From assembly GCA_016720835.1 (NCBI GenBank), contig JADKJW010000008.1, positions 1 through 64,000 of the forward strand: a DNA stretch of 64,000 nucleotides. The letters run 5' to 3'. Below are positions 1 through 8,331 of the stretch, piece by piece. Source of the stretch: Ignavibacteria bacterium (GTDB lineage Bacteria > Bacteroidota > Ignavibacteria > SZUA-365). Numbering within the stretch: position 1 is the first letter of the stretch; the number at the start of each line of letters is the position of its first letter. The position numbers and the translations under genes are program-made. The notes under the pieces are model-generated. The model did no database searches, had not been told where the DNA came from, and worked only from the letters and a program-made list of their open reading frames with translations.

Positions 1-1595
1 TTCGCTGCCAATGACATCTCAGGATGTGGGAGTCATGGAGCCGACCGCAACGAGTTCCATACCAAACCGCTTCTGCCTGACGCGCCATATGTCGTTTCAC
101 GGTCTTCGTATTTCTGCTGATACGATTCAACACCTGCTTCCACGTATGCCACGCCATGCACCATGACATTATAAAACTGCACGGCAAGTTTGCGCGCGAC
201 GGCCTTCATTGCCACCCGTGGTCCATGCTTTGCCTTCAGCCGGCGATAGAAGGCACCCAACGCCGTATTTGCTGTTCGCCAGAGATTGCTGCCTGACGGA
301 ACAACTGTCCGGCGCGATTCATGCCCTGCGCCCGCGCCTTCCGTGTCTTCGATCCCGATTGCTCCTGACGTGGAGCCAGATGCATCCACGAGGCGAAGTG
401 CTTCGCCGTTTTCCAGTGACTGTAGTCCACCCCGGTCTCACCAAGGATCTTCAGCGCCGGGGATATCACTGATCCCCGTGATCGCCGCCGGATTTTCCCC
501 GTTGCACAACCGCGTCACCCTCTCATGCAAATCGTCGATATCGGGCTGATGATGTCGGGTCGGGTGCGGCGCACTCGGTGTGGACGAGGGGGGCAGATCA
601 TCGGTGATCGTTGTGAGCAACTGCCGCATCTCTCCTTCGCAGACACGGATCTGTCCTTGGTAGAAGTCCCAACTCTCCAGCGCCTGACGCAACACGAACA
701 GGTGATCGGATCGGTAGACGCCCTCGAGTGCCGCGCGCATCGCCTCTGCCTTGCGCGTGATGATCCGGCAGTCACAGGTGCGAGCAGGCGCTCGGCATCA
801 CGCTCACCCGCTACCATCGCGCGGACCATCCGTATCCCGCTCTCGCCGTGCAACTGGCTGAGCACGAGATGGATTTTTTATGTTCATCTGCTCGAGCGCC
901 TTCTGCATGCGCAAGGTGTGCATGGTCGTCTGTTCGATATGGTCATCGCGCAAGCGTGTAGGTGCGCAACAGACGCATCGTCTCCGGCGGGACAAAACTC
1001 GGGCGCAGCAGGCCGTAGGTATGCATGCGCTGCAGCCACTGACAATCCTGCACATCGGATTTGCGCCCGGGGAGATTCTTCGCATGCGCGCCGTTGCACA
1101 GGCACACGTCAATCCCCGACCGCTCGAGCAACTCGTAGAAGGACACCCAGTACACCCCGTGGCTTCCATCGCCACTGTGGTACAGCCGTGTTTCTGCAGA
1201 TGCGCAACCGCGCGTTGCAGATCTGCCGCCGAGAACGTGGGGAAGCGTTCAACGGCGACACCGTCGACCGACACAAAGATCCACGCGCTGCCGAGATCGA
1301 TCCCGGCCGCATGCGCATGGTGGATGGGAAGCTTCATTGCCGTGCTCATGAAGGTGGGACAGAATATGCCGACCGCCGCGTGCCCGATGGAGGGATAAGG
1401 GGTGCTGCTGCCAAACGGGATCGAGACTGTACGTCTCGTCACCAGGAAATGAACCATGCCATCGAACCCATACTCGGCAACGGGCACTGGGCACCATGCG
1501 TAGAGCGGGCACATGCGCGCGGACGAGTCGGATATGCAAACCTACACGTGCGCAACAAAAATGTCACCTCCGAAATGAGTCAGACGAAGTCTGTG
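1..1595 (-). mobile_element. IS110-family insertion element, boundaries unresolved
   Basis: The element surrounding the transposase relic. Only 32 bases remain beyond the transposase stop before the window edge, and no terminal repeats or target duplication can be recognised, as expected for IS110. The non-coding stretch 1350-1595 lies upstream of the transposase. In IS110-group elements this position usually holds the left end, and in characterised members it encodes the guide ('bridge') RNA. No such RNA could be folded by eye, so the right boundary is a guess. Confidence 0.45.
33..1349 (-). pseudogene. IS110-family transposase, frameshifted relic
   Basis: The minus strand carries all parts of an IS110-type transposase, spread over several frames. 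From the start at 1349 the N-terminal RuvC-like (DEDD) domain shows AGIDLGSAWIFVSVD and VAMEATG. The next part, in another frame around 1155-943, shows GRKSDVQDCQWLQRMHTYGLL, trimmed here from a longer match. The middle follows at 865-515 (SGIRMVRAMVAGERD). The C-terminal domain follows at 469-236 (KHFASWMHLAP) and 389-33 (ALGAFYRRLKAKHG, then a stop at 33-35). Family members are single ORFs of roughly 330-450 residues, so the total length fits one full copy with at least four frame changes. It is inactive as written. Because other genes in this window also have apparent indels, part of the damage may be sequencing error. The family excises and integrates without long terminal inverted repeats. 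Confidence 0.85.
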
Positions 1596-1690
1596 TGGGG
1601 GACCGGCAAGGGGGAAGGGCGGGGGGGGCCCCCCCCGGTTCTCCCCCTCTCCCCCCTCCTCCCCCCCCCCTCCCCGCTGCCCCCTTCCTG
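1596..1690. repeat. G-run/C-run low-complexity tract
   Basis: A run of G-rich blocks (about 1597-1629) switches abruptly at a GGGGGGGGCCCCCCC junction to C-rich blocks (to about 1686). Both strands therefore carry several runs of four or more guanines. No reading frame here resembles a protein. The tract lies in the 595-base gap between the IS110 relic and the GIY-YIG gene. A similar G-rich tract occurs at 28376-28437. Confidence 0.7.
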
Positions 1691-1731
1691 CTTCGCGGCT
1701 CGGCATGACAATGGGGATCGGTGTGCGCCCC

Positions 1732-1837
1732 TGTCATGCCTCGACTCCGCTCGGCATGGAAACGGCGGCGATACGCGCCTTTTCTCACTGATGGCTGCCT
1801 CCCACGTTCTTGTCACGCCGAGCGAAGTCGAGGCGAG
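1732..1837. repeat. Dispersed palindromic repeats (GTCATGCC / CTCGACTCCGCTCGG type)
   Basis: Two copies in opposite orientation of a short element with the core TCGACTCCGCTCGG, at 1732-1757 and 1811-1837. The first has complementary arms (GTCATGCC and GGCATG). Related copies lie at 3344-3377, 25864-25893, 25942-25962 and 26010-26030, always between genes. The rest of the 1350-1944 gap shows no gene. Confidence 0.6.
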
Positions 1838-1944
1838 GCGGAGGCGGAGGCGGACATGGCAATTCCAGCAGGTGAAGCGATTGGGAACAATCTGATACTC
1901 CCGCGCATATAACAATTGGTGTATGATTGATGACCAGGGGGAGC

Positions 1945-2286
1945 ATGAAAATCTACTCCGTGTATATTCTCGAATGTCGCAACGGCAGATTCTATACTGG
2001 TGTCACGAGCGATCTTGCGCAACGACTGCACGATCACCACACTCGCAGATACCCCGGATGCTACACCGCAAGCCGCCTGCCGGTGCGGCTCGTGTTTTCG
2101 CTTACGTTCGAATATATCGACAACGCGATCAACGCCGAGAAGCGGTTGAAGGGCTGGAGCCACGTAAAGAAACAGGCTTTGATCGACGGAGACAATGAAC
2201 TCCTCCACCTGCTCGCGGAATGCCGGAATGAAACACACCATTTGAGGCCTGGCCGTGAAGACGACGCCATGCCGGAAGGCGACTGA
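1945..2286 (+). CDS. GIY-YIG nuclease domain protein
   Basis: A 113-residue protein consisting almost only of a GIY-YIG domain. The N-terminus YSVYILECRNGRFYTGVT contains the paired strand motifs (VYIL and YTGVT replacing GIY/YIG), followed by the conserved Arg in the helix DLAQRLHDH and a region ending in INAEKRLKGWSHVKKQALI. This is the small UPF0213/YhbQ-like branch, whose members are single-domain proteins of 80-120 residues thought to cut or bind DNA; substrates are mostly unknown. The ATG at 1945 is chosen because GGGGGAG lies 4-5 bases upstream; an in-frame ATG at 1930 would add five residues. It stands alone, next to the IS110 relic and low-complexity DNA, a common setting for this family. 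Confidence 0.88.
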   Translation: MKIYSVYILECRNGRFYTGVTSDLAQRLHDHHTRRYPGCYTASRLPVRLVFSLTFEYIDNAINAEKRLKGWSHVKKQALIDGDNELLHLLAECRNETHHLRPGREDDAMPEGD

Positions 2287-2314
2287 CGTGTCGAGCGACC
2301 TGACGACATTCCCT

Positions 2315-2346
2315 GCCAATGAAACGAAGACGGCTTGTTCATTGGC
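2315..2346. terminator. Hairpin after GIY-YIG gene
   Basis: GCCAATGAA at 2315-2323 pairs perfectly with TTCATTGGC at 2338-2346 around a 14-base loop, 29 bases after the GIY-YIG stop. No T-tract follows, so function as an intrinsic terminator is uncertain. Confidence 0.4.
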
Positions 2347-2536
2347 GGATTCCAGCGCTGCATGGCGGCGCTTGCATCAATGACCGGGATCGAATACTTT
2401 CGCTCCATATTCAGGATAAAGCACTCTGCAATGTTTCATGTTCCGTGAGAGCAGCATGTGCGCGGTCTTGAGGGAAAGCGGCGGCGACGAAGGCGGAGAC
2501 TGTGAGGTATACGAAGGAAACAACCGAGGAGCTGCA

Positions 2537-3373
2537 ATGAACCGCGAACGCGCGTATCTCGGCACGAAAATTTTTCTGTGGTTCGTCATTGTCTGGCAGA
2601 CACTGGAATTTCTTCTCACAGGATTTGGCCTCGGCCACCTGCCGCTGGGACCCAGACTGTGGGCCCTCTCCTGGCAGGCCTTCTACTTCGGCATTGCTCT
2701 CCTGTTCCTGCGACGAACGAACTTCAACGCCGCCTTGTGGAGCCGCATCCTCAGCGGCAAGGAGATGCTCCTCGCCACGGAGTATGACGAGGAGAGCTGG
2801 AACGGCTTTATCGCCGCGATGTACAAGGACGAACCGCTCTTCTGGGCGTCGACGTTCAAGTACTCCCGCATTGCCAGCGGTCCCCGGCGCGTGATTCTTG
2901 CCCCCGATGGTGTCATCATCGGCAAGCACATTCAACAGTGGTCAGAGACCGGCTGTCGTCTTGATTTTGCGCACTTCAATACGGCGGGACAGGAACTCCT
3001 GCTCGGGTACTCGAGACGGAAGGTCCTCCATTTCCTGTATACGGAAGATCGCGGCAGGGACCATCGCCTGCTGCGCATTCCCGTGATTGACGGGGAGGAA
3101 GAACATGCGGCAATGATCCCCCGCTACTTTGAGAACGAGGCGGATGCCAGAGCGTACTTCGCGCGTTGGCGCGAGGACGCGCGGAGGTGCGACGCGACTA
3201 CCTCCGCCGCTTCGGCTATGATCTGCGCGATTCCGCGAGAGAATCCCTTTCTTGACTGCATTCATGCGTCCCTGTTTTTTCAAAGCCTGTGCCGATCACA
3301 GGTGACGACCCGCGGTCTCCGCCCGAGGCCGCTGCAAGTCCCCGTTGTCAGTCCGAGCGCAGTCGAGGACTGA
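2537..3373 (+). CDS. Hypothetical two-helix membrane protein
   Basis: A 278-residue protein I do not recognise. Two hydrophobic segments near the N-terminus (about residues 8-30, KIFLWFVIVWQTLEFLL; and 39-60, LWALSWQAFYFGIALLFL) form a probable hairpin in the inner membrane. The rest looks like a cytoplasmic domain of mixed strands and helices rich in aromatic residues (WNGFIAAMYKDEPLFW, HLLRIPVI-like stretches). The start at 2537 is supported by GAGGAG six bases upstream; the frame is open for another 33 codons upstream without support. The last 35-40 residues are low-quality sequence that runs through a palindromic repeat, and the stop itself lies in the hairpin arm. The natural C-terminus may therefore be earlier, with an indel extending the frame. 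Confidence 0.6.
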   Translation: MNRERAYLGTKIFLWFVIVWQTLEFLLTGFGLGHLPLGPRLWALSWQAFYFGIALLFLRRTNFNAALWSRILSGKEMLLATEYDEESWNGFIAAMYKDEPLFWASTFKYSRIASGPRRVILAPDGVIIGKHIQQWSETGCRLDFAHFNTAGQELLLGYSRRKVLHFLYTEDRGRDHRLLRIPVIDGEEEHAAMIPRYFENEADARAYFARWREDARRCDATTSAASAMICAIPRENPFLDCIHASLFFQSLCRSQVTTRGLRPRPLQVPVVSPSAVED

Positions 3374-3404
3374 CAACGAAGAACGGTCCCTCTCAGGACC
3401 GTTC
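3344..3404. terminator. Double hairpin between convergent genes
   Basis: Two perfect hairpins in a row. GTTGTCAGTCC (3344-3354) pairs with GGACTGACAAC (3367-3377) over an 11-bp stem. GAACGGTCC (3381-3389) pairs with GGACCGTTC (3396-3404) over 9 bp with a six-base loop. They sit between the ends of genes reading toward each other (stops at 3373 and 3431), the right place for a bidirectional terminator. The first hairpin belongs to the dispersed repeat family. Confidence 0.65.
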
Positions 3405-3430
3405 GTTCGACACACGTTCAACAGAGCGGC

Positions 3431-4369
3431 TCAGCCGCCGCTGCGGTTCTTCGATTTTGCGATCATGCGCGTGGCGGGTTCGCGCAGCGTTTCGATGTCG
3501 GTCTCCTTCAACACGCGTTCGAAGTTTCGTATCGCGTTCCGGAAGTCCTTCATGCCGTAATAGGACTCGCCCATCCAGTATACGCCGCGGACGCGGAGCA
3601 GGGCGTCGGGCGCGTTTTCGGCGATGTCGCTGAACATGGCGAGCGCGCCGGTGTAGTTCTTCGTTTCGAAGATGGCGCGCGCGTCGGCGAATTTCTCGAG
3701 CCAGGGATCGATGGGTCTGTCCGCGGGCGGCGCGACGAATTCCTGCGGCGGAGGAAGTTCCTCACGTGGAGGAGGCGCGACGCGCGCCTGATTGCTCAGC
3801 AGCGGCTTGTTGGTCGGATCCACCATCACGAAGCGGAAACTGCCGGGCGAGAGGTACTTGAGCACGAAACCCTGGAACGGGAAGTTGTAGGATTCGCCTT
3901 CCTCGTTGATGATGAACTCGCCCTCGCTGCCGAAGAACTGCACGCGCGCCGTGGTCAGGCGCCAGCGCTGCGCGTCGAAGAGGTACTGGTTCTCGAGCGG
4001 CAGCTCGGAGGGGCCGATGATGCCCATCTCGATGACGTCGTAGGAACTCGGGTTGAGGACGAAGTAGAACGAGGAGTTCTGCGGCGGCACGTACACGACG
4101 GGCGCGGTGCCCTTCTGGAAAATGTACGGCACATTGGCACGGTCGAGAATGTTCCGCGCTTCGCCCCAGGACATGCCCAGCGTCACGCCCTTGATGGCGA
4201 TGCCCCTGCTCGTCACGCCCTGGCCGAAATCCGACACCGGCGTGCTCGCGATGTCCACCGCGCCGCGCTGCGCCGCGAGAGGCGCCGCGAACACGACGAT
4301 GAAACTCAGCGCGGCAATCGCGGCCGTGACGACGCGTCGGGAAGCATCAGTGAAAAAAGACGTGCGCAT
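3431..4369 (-). CDS. Exported protein with C-terminal TPR-like repeats
   Basis: A 312-residue protein with an N-terminal signal peptide (hydrophobic core AAIAALSFIVVFAAPLAAQ, cleavage near residue 34). A globular region of about 170 residues follows, with GMSWGEARNILDRANVPYIF suggesting a domain that compares successive inputs. A Pro-rich linker (PPPREELPPPQEF) comes next, then about 85 residues that look like two TPR units (DARAIFETKNYTGALAMFSDIAE; RNAIRNFERVLKETD). The start at 4369 is favoured over 4429 by GGAGGA just upstream and because it puts the signal peptide at the very N-terminus. It is the last of three minus-strand genes for exported proteins (5430 to 3431, gaps about 60 bases), probably an operon acting in the periplasm or at the outer membrane. 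Function unknown. Confidence 0.7.
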   Translation of the reverse strand: MRTSFFTDASRRVVTAAIAALSFIVVFAAPLAAQRGAVDIASTPVSDFGQGVTSRGIAIKGVTLGMSWGEARNILDRANVPYIFQKGTAPVVYVPPQNSSFYFVLNPSSYDVIEMGIIGPSELPLENQYLFDAQRWRLTTARVQFFGSEGEFIINEEGESYNFPFQGFVLKYLSPGSFRFVMVDPTNKPLLSNQARVAPPPREELPPPQEFVAPPADRPIDPWLEKFADARAIFETKNYTGALAMFSDIAENAPDALLRVRGVYWMGESYYGMKDFRNAIRNFERVLKETDIETLREPATRMIAKSKNRSGG

Positions 4370-4429
4370 GGTTCCTCCGCGGAAGGTGAAGCGAGGCATG
4401 AAGGTCGGTCGCGTCTTCGCGGCCCGCAA

Positions 4430-4843
4430 TTACAACAGGCGGTCGCGGAGTTCGACCTTCAGATCCGCCACGCGCGGGATGTCGACGCCGGGCTGCTTGT
4501 AGCCCACGATGTACTCCTCGTCCAGCTTCAGGCGCACCGTGCGGCGGCCGTACGTGAACTTGATCGACACGCGCGTCTTCGTCTCTACGCCCTGCGATTC
4601 GACCGTCTCGTGGTAGTACTCGGTCTTCATGTAGCCGTCGTCCTTCGACAGCGTCTCGAACTGGTATCCGCGGGTGAGGAGAGCGTCCACAACGATCATC
4701 CATGCATCGTTGTAGCTCAGGCCCTCGCGCACTTCGTAGGTGATCCAGCCGTTGCCGACATCTTCCGGAATGGATCCGGTGCAGCCCGTCAGCAGGGAGA
4801 CGGAGGCGATGAACAAAAGGACCGGGAGGACGAACCGTTTCAT
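4430..4843 (-). CDS. Small lipoprotein, unknown function
   Basis: A 137-residue lipoprotein. The signal peptide ends in a lipobox LLTGC with the lipidated cysteine at residue 21. The mature part is about 115 residues of alternating strands (WITYEVREGLSYNDAWMIVVD; KTRVSIKFTYGRRTVRLKLD), rather like small outer-membrane assembly lipoproteins, but I recognise no family. The start at 4843 has AGGAG eight bases upstream; earlier in-frame codons would bury the signal peptide. It is the middle gene of a three-gene minus-strand group of exported proteins. Ser and Ile follow the Cys (CTGSI), without an Asp at +2, which fits outer- rather than inner-membrane sorting if Lol rules apply. Confidence 0.72.
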   Translation of the reverse strand: MKRFVLPVLLFIASVSLLTGCTGSIPEDVGNGWITYEVREGLSYNDAWMIVVDALLTRGYQFETLSKDDGYMKTEYYHETVESQGVETKTRVSIKFTYGRRTVRLKLDEEYIVGYKQPGVDIPRVADLKVELRDRLL

Positions 4844-4902
4844 GTGAAAGCTCCTGATAGTGTGTCGGTTGCCGTGTGTTTCGCTGGGGGGAAGGGAGCG
4901 GA

Positions 4903-5430
4903 CTACCTGCCGTACAGGCATTGCTCCAGGAGACGCTGCAGCTCGCTGTTCAACGTCGCGAGCGGGTCGACCATCTGCGGCCGCTTCCGGTCCGCGGGTT
5001 CGTTCCTGTACTGAAAATCGTTGGGATCCCGCTCAGGCGGCGGCGCCACGGCGGACAGCCGGGCCGCCTCGTTCCTGTTCGTCAGGGACCGGAGGTAACT
5101 GGTGGAAAGGCAGAACAGATTCGATAGGGAATCGATCAGCATCCGGTTCTCGCCGTAATATCCGCGCGGCGCGGGCGCGGGCTGCGCCGACGGCGCGGGG
5201 CGCCAGGGCTTCACATCGGACTGGCGCGCCTTGTCCCATACGGGATAGGTCGCCTTCTCTCCCTGCCGGGCCGGAGCGGGGGTGACGCGCTGCATGGGCT
5301 CGGCCTTCTTCTCGCTGCCGGCGTTGTTCCACGATTTTTCGTATGATCCGTCCTGCGCGCGCGCAGCCGCCGGCGAGAGAACAAGGGCAGCCAGAATCAA
5401 GGCTGCGGTGACGATGTGTATGTTCTTCAT
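4903..5430 (-). CDS. Exported protein of unknown function
   Basis: A 175-residue protein with a clear signal peptide (ALILAALVLSPAAARAQ, cleavage about residue 25). The mature part begins with a Pro/Ala/Lys-rich, probably disordered stretch and ends in a more ordered segment (RMLIDSLSNLFCLSTSYLRSL; DPLATLNSELQRLLEQCLYG) with two cysteines that could form a disulfide. It starts the three-gene minus-strand group at 5430-3431. No strong ribosome-binding site precedes 5430. The ATG is chosen because it opens the signal peptide, while the upstream in-frame extension to 5598 looks non-coding. No family assignment is possible. Confidence 0.62.
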   Translation of the reverse strand: MKNIHIVTAALILAALVLSPAAARAQDGSYEKSWNNAGSEKKAEPMQRVTPAPARQGEKATYPVWDKARQSDVKPWRPAPSAQPAPAPRGYYGENRMLIDSLSNLFCLSTSYLRSLTNRNEAARLSAVAPPPERDPNDFQYRNEPADRKRPQMVDPLATLNSELQRLLEQCLYGR

Positions 5431-5569
5431 GGAGTGGTCCGGTGACGCGGGTGGAACTGCACGGGTGCGCGGAAACGCCTGCAGATGCAGCATTCCAATG
5501 CGGCGCAATCGTGTTCGTTGGTCGATACGGTTCTCTTCAATTGATGGAGTCGAGTAAATGCCTATGGCG

Positions 5570-5598
5570 AACGTAGGAAGGAAGTTGAAAAAAGTCAA
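5570..5598 (-). promoter_or_regulatory. Candidate sigma-70-type promoter for the exported-protein group
   Basis: On the minus strand TTGACT (5598-5593) and TACGTT (5575-5570) are spaced by 17 bases, about 140 bases upstream of the start at 5430. The -35 is strong and the -10 weak. The 311-base gap 5431-5741 holds nothing else I can support; it also contains the 3' flank of gyrA, where I saw no clear terminator. Confidence 0.35.
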
Positions 5599-5741
5599 TA
5601 GATAGAGGTGTTCACGCTCCGAAAATTCCGCAATTTCTCAGACGGTAAATCGTGTCACGACAGGGGGAATTTCCTCTCGTTTCTTCCATCACTCGAAGCG
5701 GTGGTGTGCTGTTCCAAGCATTGAGACAACATGCATGGTGA

Positions 5742-8198
5742 TCACACGGCTGCCACCTCATCCACGTCGAGGTCCTCGTCCACGTCGGCGCGCGCGACGT
5801 CGGCGATGGAATCGCCGTCCTTGAGATTGATCAGGCGGACGCCCTGCGTGTTGCGTCCCATGAGCCGGAGGTCCTTGACGTGCTGCCGGATGATCATGCC
5901 TTTCACGGTGATGATGACGAGGTCATCCTTGTCCGTCACCTCCTTGATGGTGATCACGGTGCCGGTCTTGTCGGTGATGTTCATCGTGATGACGCCCTTG
6001 CCGCCCCGTCGCGTGTGACGGTAGGTGGAGACGTCGCTGCGCTTGCCGTAGCCGCGATCGCTCACGACGAGCACGTTGGTGTTGCTCCGCGCGATGATCA
6101 TGCCGACCACGAGGTCGTCGTCGGCGAGGTTGATGCCGCGCACTCCGGTGGCGCTGCGCCCCATGTCGCGCACGTCGGTCTCGTTGAAGCGGATGGCCTG
6201 GCCGAAACGCGTCGCGATGAGGATGTCGTTGCTGCCGTCGGTGATCTTGGCCTCCACGAGCGCGTCGCCGGTGTTGAGGTTGATGGCGATGATGCCGGTG
6301 GAGCGCGGATTGCCGTACGCGGAGAGGACGGTCTTCTTCACGGTGCCGCGCGCCGTCACCATGACGATGGAATGCGCGTCGTCGAATTCACGCACGGTGA
6401 CGAAAGCGGAGATCTGCTCGTCCTTCTGTTTCGCGATGAGGTTGACGATGGCGCGGCCCTTGCTGCTGCGGCCCATTTCGGGAATTTCGAACACCTTCAG
6501 CCAGTAGCAGCGTCCGGCGTTCGTGAAGAAGAGGATGTAGTGGTGCGTCGACGCGACGAACATGTGCTCGATGAAATCGTCCTCGCGCATGCTGCCGCCG
6601 TTGACGCCCTTGCCGCCGCGGCCCTGGCGCCGGTAGGCGCTGACGGGCGTGCGCTTGATGAAGCCGTTGTGGCTGATCGTCACCACGACGTCCTCCTCGG
6701 CGATCATGTCCTCGAGGCGGAAATCGGCGTAGTCGTAGATGACCTCGGTGCGGCGCTGGTCCCCGTACTTCTCCTTGAGGGCGGCCAGCTCTTCCGAGAT
6801 GACCTGCCAGCGCAGCGCGACGTTCTCGAGGATGCCGCGCAGGCGCGCGATGAGCTTGATGGTCTCCTTGTACTCGTCCTCGATCTTTTTGCGCTCGAGT
6901 CCGGTGAGCCGCTGCAGGCGCATGTCGAGAATCGATTTCGCCTGGATCTCGCTGAGCTTGAAGCGGCGCATGAGGTTGGCGCGCGCCGTTTCCACGTCGC
7001 GCGATTTCTTGATGACGTCGATCACCTCGTCGATGTTGTCGAGCGCGATGATGAAGCCCTCGAGGATATGCGCGCGGCGCTCGGCCTCGGCCAGTTCGAA
7101 TTTCGTGCGGCGCACGATGACGTCGTGGCGGAAGTCGAGGAAGTGCCGCATCATTTCGCGGAGCGAGAGCACCTTCGGGCGGCCGTCGACGAGCGCGAGG
7201 AGAATGGCGCCGAACGTGGTCTGCATCGACGTGTGCTTGTAGAGGTTGTTCAGCACCACCTCGGGATTGCCGTCGCGCTTGGTTTCGATGACCATGCGCA
7301 TGCCGTCGCGGTCCGATTCGTCGCGGATGTTCGAGATGCCCTCGAGCTTGCCGTCCTTGACGAGTTCGGCGATCTTCTCGATGAGGTTCGCCTTGTTCAC
7401 CTGGTAGGGCAGCTCGGTGACGATGATGTTCTCGCGGCCGTTCTTCTGCGTCTCGATCGTGGCGCGCGCGCGCACGACGATGCGGCCGCGGCCGGTCAAA
7501 TAGGCGTCCTGCACGCCGTGGTACCCGAAGATGATGCCGGCCGTCGGGAAGTCGGGCGCCTTGACGTGGCGCATCAGTTCTTCAATCGACACGTCGGGGT
7601 TCGCGATCATCGCCTGCAGGCCGTCGATGACCTCGCTGAGGTTGTGCGGCGGGATGTTCGTGGCCATGCCGACCGCGATGCCACCGGCGCCGTTGATGAG
7701 CAGATTGGGCAGCAGCGCCGGCATGACGGTCGGCTCCTGCAGCGATTCGTCGAAATTGGGTCGGAAGTCGACGGTGTCCTTTTCGAGATCGCGCAGCATC
7801 TCCATCGCGATGGGGGAGAGGCGCGCTTCGGTGTACCGCATGGCGGCAGCGGAATCGCCATCGACCGAACCGTAGTTGCCCTGCCCCTGCACGAGCGGGT
7901 AGCGCAGCGAGAAGTCCTGCACCATGCGCACCATGGCGTCGTACACGGCGGAGTCGCCGTGCGGATGGTACTTGCCGAGCACTTCGCCGACGATGCGCGC
8001 GGATTTTTTATACGGGCGTCCCGAGCCGAGCGACAGTTCGCTCATGCCGAAGAGGATGCGGCGGTGCACGGGTTTCAGACCGTCCCGCACATCGGGAAGG
8101 GCGCGCGAGACGATGACCGACATGGAGTAGTCGATGTAGGAGCTTTTCAGCTCGTCCTCAATATTGACGGGGAATATCTTTTCGGATGTGGTCGCCAT
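5742..8198 (-). CDS. gyrA: DNA gyrase subunit A
   Basis: The 818-residue breakage-reunion subunit of DNA gyrase, which with GyrB introduces negative supercoils. The N-terminus shows YIDYSMSVIVSRALPDVRDG and LKPVHRRILFGM. The catalytic tyrosine is Tyr122 in AAAMRYTEARL, the same number as in E. coli. Ser83 and Asp87 in HPHGDSAVYD are the quinolone-sensitive residues and are unmutated. The C-terminal beta-pinwheel follows, with a GyrA-box variant QGRGGKG (family QRRGGKG) that separates it from ParC. The protein ends in an acidic tail (DEDLDVDEVAAV). The start at 8198 (MATTSEKIFPVNIEDELKSS) fits the family; the open frame to 8276 is not conserved-looking. The frame is intact throughout, unlike many neighbours. 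It is divergent from a tyrosine recombinase gene. Confidence 0.97.
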   Translation of the reverse strand: MATTSEKIFPVNIEDELKSSYIDYSMSVIVSRALPDVRDGLKPVHRRILFGMSELSLGSGRPYKKSARIVGEVLGKYHPHGDSAVYDAMVRMVQDFSLRYPLVQGQGNYGSVDGDSAAAMRYTEARLSPIAMEMLRDLEKDTVDFRPNFDESLQEPTVMPALLPNLLINGAGGIAVGMATNIPPHNLSEVIDGLQAMIANPDVSIEELMRHVKAPDFPTAGIIFGYHGVQDAYLTGRGRIVVRARATIETQKNGRENIIVTELPYQVNKANLIEKIAELVKDGKLEGISNIRDESDRDGMRMVIETKRDGNPEVVLNNLYKHTSMQTTFGAILLALVDGRPKVLSLREMMRHFLDFRHDVIVRRTKFELAEAERRAHILEGFIIALDNIDEVIDVIKKSRDVETARANLMRRFKLSEIQAKSILDMRLQRLTGLERKKIEDEYKETIKLIARLRGILENVALRWQVISEELAALKEKYGDQRRTEVIYDYADFRLEDMIAEEDVVVTISHNGFIKRTPVSAYRRQGRGGKGVNGGSMREDDFIEHMFVASTHHYILFFTNAGRCYWLKVFEIPEMGRSSKGRAIVNLIAKQKDEQISAFVTVREFDDAHSIVMVTARGTVKKTVLSAYGNPRSTGIIAINLNTGDALVEAKITDGSNDILIATRFGQAIRFNETDVRDMGRSATGVRGINLADDDLVVGMIIARSNTNVLVVSDRGYGKRSDVSTYRHTRRGGKGVITMNITDKTGTVITIKEVTDKDDLVIITVKGMIIRQHVKDLRLMGRNTQGVRLINLKDGDSIADVARADVDEDLDVDEVAAV

Positions 8199-8262
8199 GA
8201 AGCGTTCGGTGGTCCGGCTGGTGAAAGGATGTCGGTAAATCACAGAAAAATACGAAAAAACG

Positions 8263-8297
8263 GCGTGAAATGCCACACGGAAGGCGGCATTTCACGC
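8263..8297. promoter_or_regulatory. Perfect 12-bp inverted repeat in the gyrA leader
   Basis: GCGTGAAATGCC (8263-8274) is exactly complementary to GGCATTTCACGC (8286-8297) with an 11-base spacer, 65 bases upstream of the gyrA start. On the minus strand the stem is followed by CGTTTTTTCGTATTTTTC, so in the gyrA transcript it would look like a terminator or attenuator. On the plus strand it is followed by GTGTTTTGTTTTCG. It could equally be a protein-binding site shared by the two divergent genes. Confidence 0.5.
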
Positions 8298-8331
8298 GTG
8301 TTTTGTTTTCGCGGGATGCAGTCCTATTTTG

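Noticed and set aside
2287..2536. A small gene between the GIY-YIG and membrane-protein genes
   Set aside because: Short frames exist, but none has a start signal, motif or codon pattern that supports coding.
8263..8297. dif-like site for the adjacent recombinase
   Set aside because: The arms are a plain perfect palindrome with an 11-base spacer and lack the conserved inner dif bases; an 11-base spacer is too long for Xer strand exchange. Kept only as a regulatory hairpin.
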